Positions 16,362-24,456 of a DNA stretch of 64,000 nt are shown here, one piece after another. The stretch is from DASUPK01 sp963815045 (GTDB lineage: Bacteria; Actinomycetota; Thermoleophilia; Solirubrobacterales; 70-9), in NCBI GenBank assembly GCA_963815045.1, contig CAWFET010000002.1:1054001-1118000 (forward strand), written 5' to 3'. The position numbers were made by a program, and so were the translations under genes. The notes beneath the pieces were generated by a model that was given only the letters and a program-made list of their open reading frames with translations, had not been told where the DNA came from and ran no database searches. Position 1 is the stretch's first letter. The number at the start of each line of letters is the position of its first letter.

Positions 16362-17322
16362 GCGGCGCGACGTTTCCTTCCCGAGCCACGGGGAGACCTG
16401 CGCCGCCTGGCACCTGAGCGGCGAGGGCGACGCGTTCGCCGGTCCGCGGGGACGTCCGTGCGTGGTGATGGCCCACGGCTTCGGCGGGACGATGGACTCG
16501 GGCCTTCTCCCCTTCGGCGAGGCATTCGCGGAGGCCGGCCTGGACGTCCTGCTCTTCGACTACCGCTGCTTCGGGGGGTCCACCGGCCAGCCGAGGCAAT
16601 TCGCGTGGCCCTCGCGCCACCGCGAGGACTACACGGCGGCGGTGGAATTCGCCCGCGGCCTCGACGGCGTCGATCCCGAGCGGATCGTCCTCTGGGGCAC
16701 CTCCTGGTCCGGCGGCCACGTCGTCTACGTCGCCGCCGACGACCCCGGCATCGCCGCGATGATCTGCCAGACGCCGGACCTCGACGGCGTCGCCACGCTT
16801 CGCAACCTCGGCGAGTACGCCGGCATCGGCCCGCAGCTCCAGCTGACCCTTCGCGGCGCCCGGGACGCATGGCGGATGCTGCGGGGCGAGGAGCCGCTGA
16901 TGATCCCCACCGTCGGGCCTCCCGGGTCGCTCGCCGGGATGAGCAGCGAGGAGTCCGAGCCGGGCATGCGGGCGATCGCCGGGCCCGAATGGCGGAACGA
17001 GGTCACCGGGCGCGCAGCGTTCGCCGAGTGGACGAACCGGGCGATCTCCCGGATGGAGAAGGTCCGGTGCCCGATCCTCGTGCAGATCGCGGATCGCGAC
17101 TCCGTCGCGCCGCCCGCCGCCGCCCGCGCGGCCGCCTGGAGGGCGAAGGGGCACGTGGAGGTCCATGAGTACCCGATCGCCCACTTCGACATCTACGTCG
17201 GCCACGACCGCGAGCACGCGATTCGCGACCAGCTCCGTTTCCTGCGCCGCCACCTGGGCGCCGCAGCCCCTAAGTCCACGGGGCGGTTTGCGAAACAGGC
17301 GACGGCCGCCACGGCCGACTGA
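16354..17322 (+). CDS. Alpha/beta hydrolase with probable CTG start
   Basis: An alpha/beta hydrolase (X-Pro dipeptidyl-peptidase/DLH-like) of 322 residues. The oxyanion HG is in MAHGFGGT, the nucleophile is in the elbow GTSWSGG (S117 with the start chosen here), and the catalytic acid and histidine are likely in IADRDSV and IAHFDIY. The first standard start, ATG 16462, would delete the conserved N-terminal strand VSFPSHGETCAAWHL, encoded in frame upstream. CTG 16354 is in frame, has an ideal GGAGG (16343-16347) 6 nt before it, and overlaps the monooxygenase stop by 8 nt. Pairing with the monooxygenase suggests it may hydrolyse its ester or lactone product. Confidence 0.85.
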   Translation: MPERRDVSFPSHGETCAAWHLSGEGDAFAGPRGRPCVVMAHGFGGTMDSGLLPFGEAFAEAGLDVLLFDYRCFGGSTGQPRQFAWPSRHREDYTAAVEFARGLDGVDPERIVLWGTSWSGGHVVYVAADDPGIAAMICQTPDLDGVATLRNLGEYAGIGPQLQLTLRGARDAWRMLRGEEPLMIPTVGPPGSLAGMSSEESEPGMRAIAGPEWRNEVTGRAAFAEWTNRAISRMEKVRCPILVQIADRDSVAPPAAARAAAWRAKGHVEVHEYPIAHFDIYVGHDREHAIRDQLRFLRRHLGAAAPKSTGRFAKQATAATAD

Positions 17323-17346
17323 CCCGCCCCACTACCCTCAGGGGCA

Positions 17347-18105
17347 GTGATCAGCGACGTCTCAGAGCAGGAGTTTCAGGCCAAGGTCATCGAGCGCTCG
17401 AAGCAGGTTCCGGTGGTCGTCGATTTCTGGGCCGAGTGGTGCGGGCCGTGCCGGACGCTCGGCCCCGCCATCGAGGACGCAGTCCGCAAGCGGAACGGCG
17501 AGATCGAGCTCGCCAAGGTCGACACCGACCGGAATCCCGGAATCGCGCAGGAGTTCCAGATCGCCAGCATCCCCGCCGTCAAGGCGTTCAAGGACGGCAA
17601 GGTCGTCTCCGAGTTCATCGGCGCGATTCCGCCGGCCCGGATCGAGGCCTTCCTCAACGAGATCGTGCCCTCCGAGGCCGACCGGCTGGCGGAGTCCGGC
17701 GACGAGGATGACCTCCGCAAGGCGCTGGAGCTCGATCCGAGAAACGCCGGCGCAGCCGTCGGCCTCGGCCGGATCCTGCTCGGTCGCGGCGAGGACAGCG
17801 AGGCGCTCGAGACGCTCAGGCCCTTCCCGCACGACTTCGTCGCCGACGGCCTGATTGCCCGCGCGGAGCTCTCGGCATCCGGGAACGGGGCCGAGGCGGA
17901 GGAGCTTCCCAACGCGTTCGCCGCCTGGGACGAGGGCAATCCGGAGGAGGCGCTCGAGCAGCTGCAAGCCGTGTTGGCCGGCGAGCAGGACGCGAGTCGC
18001 AAGGACCAGCTGCGCCGCGTGATGGTCGCGATCTTCACCGAGCTGGGCGCGGATCACCCGCTGGCGCGGGAGCATCGCCGCCGCCTGGCGGCGGCCCTCA
18101 ACTAG
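17347..18105 (+). CDS. Thioredoxin-domain co-chaperone (CnoX/YbbN-like)
   Basis: A 252-residue protein with an N-terminal thioredoxin domain carrying the complete active site WAEWCGPC (C32, C35) and a C-terminal TPR-like helical region with two or three repeats (EDDLRKALELDPRNAGAAVGL, DSEALETLRPF, NPEEALEQLQAVLAG). This is the CnoX/YbbN layout: a redox-regulated holdase that hands clients to GroEL/DnaK. Unlike E. coli CnoX, the CxxC is intact, so it may also reduce disulfides. GTG 17347 has TACCCT 8 nt upstream. It converges with the next gene by a 4-nt overlap. Confidence 0.88.
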   Translation: MISDVSEQEFQAKVIERSKQVPVVVDFWAEWCGPCRTLGPAIEDAVRKRNGEIELAKVDTDRNPGIAQEFQIASIPAVKAFKDGKVVSEFIGAIPPARIEAFLNEIVPSEADRLAESGDEDDLRKALELDPRNAGAAVGLGRILLGRGEDSEALETLRPFPHDFVADGLIARAELSASGNGAEAEELPNAFAAWDEGNPEEALEQLQAVLAGEQDASRKDQLRRVMVAIFTELGADHPLAREHRRRLAAALN

Positions 18106-18398
18106 GTTGGCGGCTTCTCCATCGGGCCGCTCGGCACGGCGACCTCGATCGGGATTCCGAGGGCCTCCGCCTCCTCGATGCCCTCGCCCTCCTGGTCGCG
18201 TGAGCAGATGATGCGGAAGGCGCCGGTGCCGAGCTCGGGATCGGGGACGATCGGCAGGCCGCGGATCTCCTCCCAGCCCAGGCGCTCGCATTCGAAGGGG
18301 TTCATCCGCACCTCGCTGGCCGGGAACGGACAGTTCGAGTTGTGCTGGTCGATCGCCTTGGAGATCGCCTCGAGGTTCTTCGCTTCGGCGTTCGTCAC
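18102..18398 (-). CDS. Small conserved protein of unknown function
   Basis: A 98-residue protein starting at GTG 18398; TATTTT (18407-18412) ends 8 nt upstream, fitting a leaderless transcript. It contains two cysteines (NCPFPASEVRMNPFECERLGW) and a DPELGTGAFRIICSRD segment, compatible with a small metal-binding or nucleotide-binding fold, but I do not recognise a family. The frame stays open further upstream antisense to dinB, which is a high-GC artefact. It converges on the thioredoxin-TPR gene. Confidence 0.65.
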   Translation of the reverse strand: MTNAEAKNLEAISKAIDQHNSNCPFPASEVRMNPFECERLGWEEIRGLPIVPDPELGTGAFRIICSRDQEGEGIEEAEALGIPIEVAVPSGPMEKPPT

Positions 18399-18455
18399 CG
18401 CCGCCCAAAATAGCGCCCTCCGTCGCCCACCGGGCGTAATCTCGGCTGCTCGCAG

Positions 18456-19502
18456 GTGATCGCCCACGTCGACATGGACGCCTTCTACGTCTCCATCGAG
18501 ATGCTGCGGCATCCCGAGCTTCGCGGCAAGCCGGTGGTGGTCGCCTACGACGGTCCCCGGGGTGTGGTGACGACCGCGTCCTACGAGGCGCGCAAGTACG
18601 GCGTCCACTCCGCGCTGCCGATGGTGACCGCCCGTCGCCGCTGCCCGCAGCTCGCGGTCCTCCCGGTCGACATGCAGCTCTACAAGCGCGGCTCGGTCAA
18701 GGTGATGGAGACCCTGCGGGAGTTCAGCGACGAGGTCGAGGTCGTCGGCCTCGACGAGGCGTACGTCGACCTCTCGGGCTCCCCCGTCCCACAGTCGCGG
18801 GCCAACGAGATCAAACGCCGGATCAAGGACGCCACCTGGCTCGTCTGCTCGATCGGGCTGGCGCCGAACAAGCTGATGGCGAAGATCGCGTCGGACCTCG
18901 ACAAGCCGGACGGGTTCTTCAAGCTCGATCACGAGAACTGGCTGGAGACGGTCGGAGAGAAGCCGGCCTCGCTGCTGCCCGGGGTCGGCCCCAAGACGTA
19001 CGAGCGGCTCCGAGGCATCGGGATCGAGACGGTCGCCCAGCTGGCGGACGCCGATGAGCTGACCCTGGGGCAAGCCTTCGGTCCCAACCACGGAGGCGGC
19101 CTGCGCGCACGGGCGAACGGCCTCGGGAGCACGAAGCTGAACGAGGACACGGTCCGCAAGTCGGAGAGCCGTGAGACGACCTTTCCCGAGGACGTCACCG
19201 ACCGGGAGTTCCTGCGCGAGACGGTCGAGCGCCTCGCCCGGTCCGTCTGCGAGAGCCTCGCCAAGAACAGGCGGCGGGGCCGCACCGTCACTCTGAAGAT
19301 CCGGCTGCAGCCCTTCAAGACCTACACGCGCTCGCGCACTCTGCCCGTTCATACCTGCGACCCGGATCAGGTCGCCGCGACCGCTCGCGAGCTGCTCGAG
19401 CGCTTCGACCCCCAGCGGCCCGTTCGGCTGGTGGGAGTCGGCCTGGCCGGGCTGGCGGAGGACGAAGCTCCTCGACACCAGCCCGGCCAATTGGCCGTCT
19501 GA
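18456..19502 (+). CDS. dinB: DNA polymerase IV (Y family)
   Basis: DinB/Pol IV translesion polymerase, 348 residues. The catalytic carboxylates lie in IAHVDMDAFYVSIE and VGLDEAYVDLS, with the steric-gate and palm elements VVVAYDGPRGVVTTASYEARKYGVHSALPM in between (given as positions about 30-60), the helix-hairpin-helix LLPGVGPKTYERLRGIGI and a C-terminal little-finger domain beginning ESRETTFPEDV. The C-terminal tail lacks an obvious QL[SD]LF-type clamp-binding motif. No SOS box could be identified by eye. GTG 18456 is the start of the conserved N-terminus. Confidence 0.95.
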   Translation: MIAHVDMDAFYVSIEMLRHPELRGKPVVVAYDGPRGVVTTASYEARKYGVHSALPMVTARRRCPQLAVLPVDMQLYKRGSVKVMETLREFSDEVEVVGLDEAYVDLSGSPVPQSRANEIKRRIKDATWLVCSIGLAPNKLMAKIASDLDKPDGFFKLDHENWLETVGEKPASLLPGVGPKTYERLRGIGIETVAQLADADELTLGQAFGPNHGGGLRARANGLGSTKLNEDTVRKSESRETTFPEDVTDREFLRETVERLARSVCESLAKNRRRGRTVTLKIRLQPFKTYTRSRTLPVHTCDPDQVAATARELLERFDPQRPVRLVGVGLAGLAEDEAPRHQPGQLAV

Positions 19503-19511
19503 CTCGCTCTT

Positions 19512-20183
19512 CTAGCGCGTGGTGAGCACGGTTCCCGTGGACGGGAAGCCGAGCTTGGCCTTGGTGGCCGCCGTCAGGTCGTACTCGCGGTTGCCCGCAT
19601 AGGGGCCCCGGTCGATCACGGGGACCGTGACGGTCTTGCCGTGATAGCGGAGCGTGACCTTCGAGCCGCAGGGGAGCGTCTTGTTCGCGACGCCCAGCTT
19701 CCCGGGGCTCAGCGTTCCACCGCAGGCGAGTCCGCCTCCGTAGAGGCCGGGGCCGTAGTACGAGGCCTCGGCCGGACGGAAGGCGTTCACCGTCATTCCG
19801 TGCGAGCGAACGGTCGAGTTGACGACCTTCGCGCGCGCCCGGTAGGTGCCGGAGCCGCCCGCATGCCAGCGCACGCGGTAGCTGCCGTCGGGCCGGGTGT
19901 GCGTGCGGATCTTCCGCCCGCCCACTCGAACGACGACATGTCGGCTGCCGCCCGGTGTGACCCGGCCGCGGAACTTGACGCTTTCATGCGCCATCACGTT
20001 CCGGTGACCGGCGAGGGTGATTCCGGTGGCGGGGCTTCCGGAGACGGTCGCCTCCGGTGCGGTTCCCGTGCTGGGAACCACCGTGGCTCCCGCTATGCCT
20101 GCTGTGACCATCATTGCCAGGGCGGGCAGCAGCGCTAGCGCAGCCCGCCTCCGCTTCCAACGGAAGCGACGCAAGTGAAACAC
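19512..20183 (-). CDS. Exported RlpA-like double-psi beta-barrel protein under a c-di-AMP riboswitch
   Basis: A 223-residue exported protein: basic N-terminus and signal peptide (about 1-34), an Ig/Y_Y_Y-like beta region (about 50-135) and a C-terminal RlpA-like DPBB domain (139-223) with ASYYGPGLYGGGLACGGTLSPG, TLPCGSKV and VIDRGPYAGNREYDLT. RlpA-type domains cleave or bind peptidoglycan glycan strands. GTG 20183 has a purine-rich Shine-Dalgarno. The 5' leader is a ydaO-type c-di-AMP riboswitch, and in actinobacteria these commonly control wall hydrolases, which fits a role in wall remodelling under osmotic control. Confidence 0.9.
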   Translation of the reverse strand: MFHLRRFRWKRRRAALALLPALAMMVTAGIAGATVVPSTGTAPEATVSGSPATGITLAGHRNVMAHESVKFRGRVTPGGSRHVVVRVGGRKIRTHTRPDGSYRVRWHAGGSGTYRARAKVVNSTVRSHGMTVNAFRPAEASYYGPGLYGGGLACGGTLSPGKLGVANKTLPCGSKVTLRYHGKTVTVPVIDRGPYAGNREYDLTAATKAKLGFPSTGTVLTTR

Positions 20184-20189
20184 CTGCCT

Positions 20190-20332
20190 CTCTCTGCCGC
20201 CTACGGGGTTAGCTGACGGGCTCGCGACATCGGCTCGGTTGCCGTGCCGTTAAGGGCGGAACACCGCCCCATTCGCCCCTGCTACTTGGGTCCCCCGCTG
20301 GCCTGATTTCCGTCAAGGCCACTCGGCGAGTT
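20190..20332 (-). promoter_or_regulatory. c-di-AMP (ydaO-yuaA) riboswitch
   Basis: The leader of the RlpA-like gene, read on the minus strand, carries the ydaO consensus blocks in order: CGCCGAG at the 5' P1 side (20323-20329), GCGGGGGACCC, GGGGCGAATGGG, CTTAACGGCA, CGGCAACCGAGCCG, then GAGCCCGTCAGCTAACC and GTAGGCGG closing P1 (about 20196-20226). This class binds c-di-AMP, usually turning expression off when ligand is high. Recognition is by eye from the consensus; boundaries are approximate. Confidence 0.88.
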
Positions 20333-20362
20333 GTTTGATGACTATCGAACGTGGCAGGGTAG

Positions 20363-20379
20363 GTTCGCTATTTGCGAAC
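20363..20379. repeat. Short inverted repeat in divergent intergenic region
   Basis: GTTCGC and GCGAAC (20363-20368 and 20374-20379) form a perfect 6-bp inverted repeat with a 5-nt AT-rich centre, between the riboswitch and the WS/DGAT start. It could be an operator or a small hairpin; there is no direct evidence for either. Confidence 0.3.
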
Positions 20380-20415
20380 TTGTGTGACGATCAGCACAGT
20401 CGGTATGCGACCATC

Positions 20416-21897
20416 ATGGGCATGACCGACCGGTTGAGCGGCCTCGATTCCTCATTCCTCCATCTGGAGCGGGATGGGACCCATATGCACGTCGCCTCGA
20501 CGACGATATTCGAGGGCCCCGCCCCTCCCTACCTCGAGTTCCGCGACCACATCGAGTCGCGGCTGCACCTGGTCCCCCGCTTCCGGCAGAAGCTGCGCTT
20601 CGTCCCCTTCGGGCAGGGCCGTCCCGTCTGGGTCGATGACCCGCACCTGAACCTCGCCTACCACGTGCGCCACACCTCCCTGCCCGAGCCCGGCTCCGAG
20701 CAGCAGCTGCGGGTCCTCGCGGCGCGGATCTTCTCCCAGCAGCTCGACCGCTCCAAGCCGCTCTGGGAGCTCTGGCTGATCGAGGGGCTGAAGGGCGACC
20801 GCTTCGCGATCGTCGGCAAGACGCATCACGCGATGGTCGACGGCGTCTCGGGAGTTGACATAACAACGGTCCTCTTCGACGTCGAGCGGGAGCCGGCCGA
20901 CCCTCCCCGGCCCCCGGAGCGGTGGGTTCCCGCGCCCGAGCCAAGCCGCGCGCAGCTGCTCTCCGATGCCCTGGTTCAGCGTGCGTTCGATCCGCGCGAG
21001 GCGATTCGCGGCCTCCGCCGCGTCGTGCGCGGGCCGAGGCGCGCGTTCCGCAAGGCGACCGAGGCCGTCGTTGCGGCCGGCAGCTTCGCGTGGGCCGGGA
21101 TCGCGGCGCCCAAGAGCCCCTTCAACTTCGATGTCGGCCCCCATCGCCGCTTCGCCTGGGTGCGCGCGTCGCTCTCGGACATGAAGCTGGTCAAGAACGA
21201 GCTCGGGGGCACAGTCAACGACGTGATCCTGGCGGCGGTCGCGGGCGCGCTCGGGCGCTATATGCGCAAGCGCGGGCTTCCGACCCAGGGGCTCGAGCTC
21301 CGCGCGATGGTCCCGGTGAGCGTGCGCACGAAGGATCAGCACGGCTCGCTCGGCAATCAGGTGACCTCGATGATGGCTCCGCTCCCGGTCTGGTGCGAGG
21401 ACCCGGTGCGGCGGATGGAGGTCGTTCGCCGCTCGATGGGCGACCTCAAGCAGTCCAAGCAGGCGATGGGCGCCACTCTCCTCACCCAGCTGGCCGATTT
21501 CGCTCCCCCCACCGTCGCGGGGCAGGCCGCGCGGTTGCAGTCGCGGCAGCGCTTCTTCAACCTCGTGGTCACCAACGTCCCGGGGCCGCAGTTCCCCCTC
21601 TTCCTGCTTGGCCGGCGCATGGAGCGCGTCTTCCCCATGGTGCCGCTCGCCAAGAACCAGGGGATCTGCGTGGGGATCATGAGCTACGACGGCCAGGTCA
21701 ACTTCGGCCTGATCGGCGACTACGACGGCATGCCCGACCTGCAGGACCTGGCCAAGGACCTGGAGGAGTCGATCGCGGAGCTGGTCGAGGCCGCCGGTGG
21801 CCGCCCCGGGCTTCTGCGGCGCTTCGTCCCGCGGGCGGACGACGAGTCAGCCCAGCAGAACGGGCACGGCGAGCGCGAGGAGTCGCCCGCCGGCTAG
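20416..21897 (+). CDS. WS/DGAT-family acyltransferase
   Basis: Wax ester synthase/diacylglycerol acyltransferase family, 493 residues from ATG 20416 (ATG 20422 is equally plausible). The N-terminal MTDRLSGLDSSFLHLE, the catalytic HHxxxDG (H137, H138, D142, G143 in THHAMVDGVSG), NDVILAAVAGALGRY and the C-terminal VVTNVPGPQFPLFLLGRRM are all typical. The enzyme esterifies acyl-CoA to diacylglycerol or fatty alcohol, making triacylglycerol or wax storage lipid at the membrane. It converges on the YdjC deacetylase gene, overlapping by 4 nt. Physiological substrate not determinable. Confidence 0.93.
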   Translation: MGMTDRLSGLDSSFLHLERDGTHMHVASTTIFEGPAPPYLEFRDHIESRLHLVPRFRQKLRFVPFGQGRPVWVDDPHLNLAYHVRHTSLPEPGSEQQLRVLAARIFSQQLDRSKPLWELWLIEGLKGDRFAIVGKTHHAMVDGVSGVDITTVLFDVEREPADPPRPPERWVPAPEPSRAQLLSDALVQRAFDPREAIRGLRRVVRGPRRAFRKATEAVVAAGSFAWAGIAAPKSPFNFDVGPHRRFAWVRASLSDMKLVKNELGGTVNDVILAAVAGALGRYMRKRGLPTQGLELRAMVPVSVRTKDQHGSLGNQVTSMMAPLPVWCEDPVRRMEVVRRSMGDLKQSKQAMGATLLTQLADFAPPTVAGQAARLQSRQRFFNLVVTNVPGPQFPLFLLGRRMERVFPMVPLAKNQGICVGIMSYDGQVNFGLIGDYDGMPDLQDLAKDLEESIAELVEAAGGRPGLLRRFVPRADDESAQQNGHGEREESPAG

Positions 21898-22631
21898 TCG
21901 CCCGGGGCCTCGGCCCCGGGATTCGGAGCCTCGGCCCACTCCGGGTCGAAGGCCTCCTTCATGGACGAGCGACGCGCATCGCCCCAGACTGGCTCGTCGA
22001 AGCGGGCGCGGACCATGACCTTCTGAAGCAGGGCCAGATCCTCCTGGCGCGCCATGTCGTAGTTCGATCCGGATTCCTTGTCGGGATGCCCGGGGTGGGT
22101 GACCCATTCGGTCACCCCGGGATCCAGGTCGCGAATCTCCTTCGGTTCGGCCGGCTCCTTGCTCTCGGTGCGCCCGATCAGGAGGTCCGGCGTGGGGATC
22201 CCGCGCTCGCGCAGCCACTGGCGGTGGTCCGGATTCACGGAGCGAACCGGCACCCCGATCTGCTTGGCCATCTGGAAGACCGGCGTGGCGAGCTCCGGCC
22301 GCGCATGGCAATGGTGATGGCCGTTCAGGAAGGCGGGCCAGCGCCCGAAGATGTCGCCGAAGCGCTCGAGCTGGACCCGCAACGCGGTTCGTGCGGGCGC
22401 TCCGCTGCGGGGGCCCCAGCGTCCCTCGAATTCGATGTGGAGGCCGATCTCCACCCCGGTCTCGAGCAGCGGATTCGCCTCGCAGTACTCGCGCTCGACC
22501 ATCGCGCCGACCGAGTCGATCGCGCCCATCTCGATGGCCTCGAGGATTCCCTCGTTGTAGGAGGGCCAGTACCCGTAGTCGTCCGCCGTGATCACCAGGA
22601 CCCGGCGCGTATCGCCTTGGCTCGCCGCCAT
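21894..22631 (-). CDS. ChbG/YdjC-family carbohydrate deacetylase
   Basis: A 245-residue YdjC/ChbG-like metal-dependent deacetylase removing acetyl from N-acetylated sugars. The metal-binding aspartates D17-D18 (ITADDYGYWPSYNEGI), a GLHIEFEG element and GHHHCHARPE match the family's conserved DD, H and HxH positions. TAACCT (22639-22644) ends 7 nt before ATG 22631, indicating a leaderless promoter. No chitobiose transport genes are nearby. Substrate unknown. Confidence 0.88.
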   Translation of the reverse strand: MAASQGDTRRVLVITADDYGYWPSYNEGILEAIEMGAIDSVGAMVEREYCEANPLLETGVEIGLHIEFEGRWGPRSGAPARTALRVQLERFGDIFGRWPAFLNGHHHCHARPELATPVFQMAKQIGVPVRSVNPDHRQWLRERGIPTPDLLIGRTESKEPAEPKEIRDLDPGVTEWVTHPGHPDKESGSNYDMARQEDLALLQKVMVRARFDEPVWGDARRSSMKEAFDPEWAEAPNPGAEAPGD

Positions 22632-22662
22632 GCGGCCAAGGTTAGGTGCTTCCGAGAGCTGG

Positions 22663-23445
22663 CTAGCTGACCTGCTGGATCGCGGCCTGGATCTCCGAGA
22701 GCCCGAATCCGTTGATGGTCTTGGTGCCGTTCGGGCCCTGGGCGACGAGCGACGGTGTGCCGTTGAAGCCGAACCCCTCCGCGTCCGTGGTGCCCTTGGC
22801 GATCACCGCGTCCCACTTCGTCGAGTTCCGCGACGTGTTCCAGCTGCCGATGTCCGGGACCTGCGCCGCCTTGGCGATGTTGGTGAGGAAATCGTCGGTG
22901 ACGTAGCCGGAGTTCTCGCCTCCCTGGTTCGCGTAGAAGAGCTGCAGGTAGTTCCAGAAGCGGTTCTGCTCGCCCGCGGCGAGGACCGCCTTCATCGCCG
23001 GCTTCGAGTCAGGCCCGATGATCAGGTAGGGCTGGTAGACGTACTTGGCGTCGCCGCTCCTGACCTCGCTCGAGATCACGTCCGGCGCGATCTGCTGGGC
23101 GAACTCCGCGCAGATGGGGCACTGCGGGTCGCCGAACTCGGTCAGCGTCACGGGTGCATTCGCATCGCCGAGCGTCTGGCCGCTCTGGTCGAGGCCCTGC
23201 AGCTCCGAGTTCACCCTGGAGACCCCCTTGACCCCGGCAACCGTGGTCGGCGTGGTGTTGGTGTTGTTGTCACCACCGGATTGGCTGATCACGATCAGCG
23301 CGACGATCACGGCCACGGCCGCAAATCCGGCGATGACCAGGTACTGCTGGCGGCGCTTCTGAGCCCGCGCCGCCGAGGCGTCCTGCGACTCCGCCGCCCG
23401 CCGCTCGGAGCGCAGGCGTTCCCGCTCCTCGTGCCTACCTTCCAT
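22663..23445 (-). CDS. Membrane-anchored DsbA-like thiol oxidoreductase
   Basis: A 260-residue type II membrane protein: charged cytoplasmic N-terminus (1-33), one membrane segment (about 35-54), a threonine-rich linker and an extracytoplasmic DsbA/thioredoxin-like domain with active site CPIC (C109-C112) and cis-proline loop FNGTPSLV. It should introduce or shuffle disulfides in exported proteins. It overlaps the 3' end of the VKOR gene by 11 nt, and VKOR is the expected re-oxidant, so the two form a DsbA-DsbB-like couple. Confidence 0.92.
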   Translation of the reverse strand: MEGRHEERERLRSERRAAESQDASAARAQKRRQQYLVIAGFAAVAVIVALIVISQSGGDNNTNTTPTTVAGVKGVSRVNSELQGLDQSGQTLGDANAPVTLTEFGDPQCPICAEFAQQIAPDVISSEVRSGDAKYVYQPYLIIGPDSKPAMKAVLAAGEQNRFWNYLQLFYANQGGENSGYVTDDFLTNIAKAAQVPDIGSWNTSRNSTKWDAVIAKGTTDAEGFGFNGTPSLVAQGPNGTKTINGFGLSEIQAAIQQVS

Positions 23446-23893
23446 GCGAGGACTCTATCCGCGTTTGGCCGAGCTCCTGTCCCGTGTAGGCGAATGCGCG
23501 AGCGGCGGCGACCGCGAGCGAGAGCGCCATCACGACCGCGCTCGCCACGCACCACTGGCAGATCGCGTCGATCACGAAGAGCTCCAGGTAGGTGAGGTAC
23601 AGGCTGAAACCGAAGCCGACCAGCGCCGCGAGGAAGCCGCCGAAGCGTCCGGGATCACCCGGGACGAGGGCAGCGGCGAGCAGGACGACGTAGCCGGCGA
23701 TGCCGATGGCCGCGACGTTGATGCCGGCCAGATGGGCGTAGTGGCTCTCGGCTACCGTCTCGCATCCGGTCCCGCCCGCCAGGCACTTGGGCGCTCCCCC
23801 ATTGCCCTCGGCGATCGCGATGTAGGTCGCGACCCCTATCCCGATCAGCGCGAGCACGGTGGCCACGATTCGCAGGTTCCGTTCGGCCGGCAT
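23435..23893 (-). CDS. Vitamin K epoxide reductase (VKOR) family membrane protein
   Basis: VKOR homolog, 152 residues, four predicted membrane segments. Both redox pairs are present: loop cysteines C37 and C44 (KCLAGGTGC) and the CxxC at C112-C115 (CQWC) near the quinone site, plus the conserved serine-like loop H-Y-A-H-L-AG-INVA. Bacterial VKOR replaces DsbB, passing electrons from DsbA-like proteins to quinone. TAGCAT (23900-23905) ends 6 nt before ATG 23893. It is divergent from a GNAT gene with a 22-nt gap. Confidence 0.92.
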   Translation of the reverse strand: MPAERNLRIVATVLALIGIGVATYIAIAEGNGGAPKCLAGGTGCETVAESHYAHLAGINVAAIGIAGYVVLLAAALVPGDPGRFGGFLAALVGFGFSLYLTYLELFVIDAICQWCVASAVVMALSLAVAAARAFAYTGQELGQTRIESSHGR

Positions 23894-23899
23894 CCGCCA

Positions 23900-23909
23900 A
23901 TGCTATGAA
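23900..23909. promoter_or_regulatory. Overlapping divergent -10 boxes
   Basis: TAGCAT on the minus strand (23900-23905) serves VKOR with a 6-nt gap to its start; TATGAA on the plus strand (23904-23909) ends 6 nt before GTG 23916 of the acetyltransferase gene. The boxes overlap by two bases. Confidence 0.4.
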
Positions 23910-23915
23910 GCTGAC

Positions 23916-24416
23916 GTGAACGGATCCCAAACAGGGCCGCTGTCGGTCCGTCCTGCGGTGCCGGCGGACGCCGCCAGGGTGGCGGAGATCTTCAACCAGG
24001 GGGTCGAGGATCGGGTCGCCACCTTCGAGACACGTGAGGCGAACTCCGGCAAGGCGGCCGGCTGGATCGAGGACGACCTGATCCTCGTCGCCGAGCGCGA
24101 CCGAGCCCTCGTGGGCTGGGCCAAGGCCAGCCCGTACGCCGATCGGCACGACTACTACGACGGGGTGCGAGAGGCGACGCTCTACGTCGAGCGCGAGGCC
24201 CGGCGAACCGGCGTCGGCCGCGAGCTGCTGGCCGCCCTCGCGAGCGCGGCCGCGGAGGCGGGCGCTCACAAGCTCGTCGGCAAGATCTTCACCTCCAACG
24301 CGCCCAGCATCGCCATGGTCGGCGGGCTCGGCTGGCGGGAGGTCGGCGTGCACGAGCGCCACGGCGCGCTCGACGGCGAGTGGAAGGACGTGCTGGTTGT
24401 CGAAAAGCTTCTCTAG
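23916..24416 (+). CDS. GNAT acetyltransferase, phosphinothricin acetyltransferase-like
   Basis: A 166-residue GNAT resembling the PAT/YwnH/MnaT group: VRPAVPADAARVAEIFNQGVEDRVATFET at the N-terminus, YADRHDYYDGVREATLYVEREARRTGVGRELL as the acetyl-CoA region (listed here by its ends only: VREATLYVE and RTGVGRELL), and a C-terminal WREVGVHERHGALDGEWKDVLVVEK, which is the family's closing strand. Members acetylate phosphinothricin, methionine sulfone or similar small amines. GTG 23916 is chosen because it begins the domain and has a -10-like box 6 nt upstream. Confidence 0.87.
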   Translation: MNGSQTGPLSVRPAVPADAARVAEIFNQGVEDRVATFETREANSGKAAGWIEDDLILVAERDRALVGWAKASPYADRHDYYDGVREATLYVEREARRTGVGRELLAALASAAAEAGAHKLVGKIFTSNAPSIAMVGGLGWREVGVHERHGALDGEWKDVLVVEKLL

Positions 24417-24456
24417 CCCGCGCACCTACCGGCTTTTGGATGTGTTCCTGAGGCTG

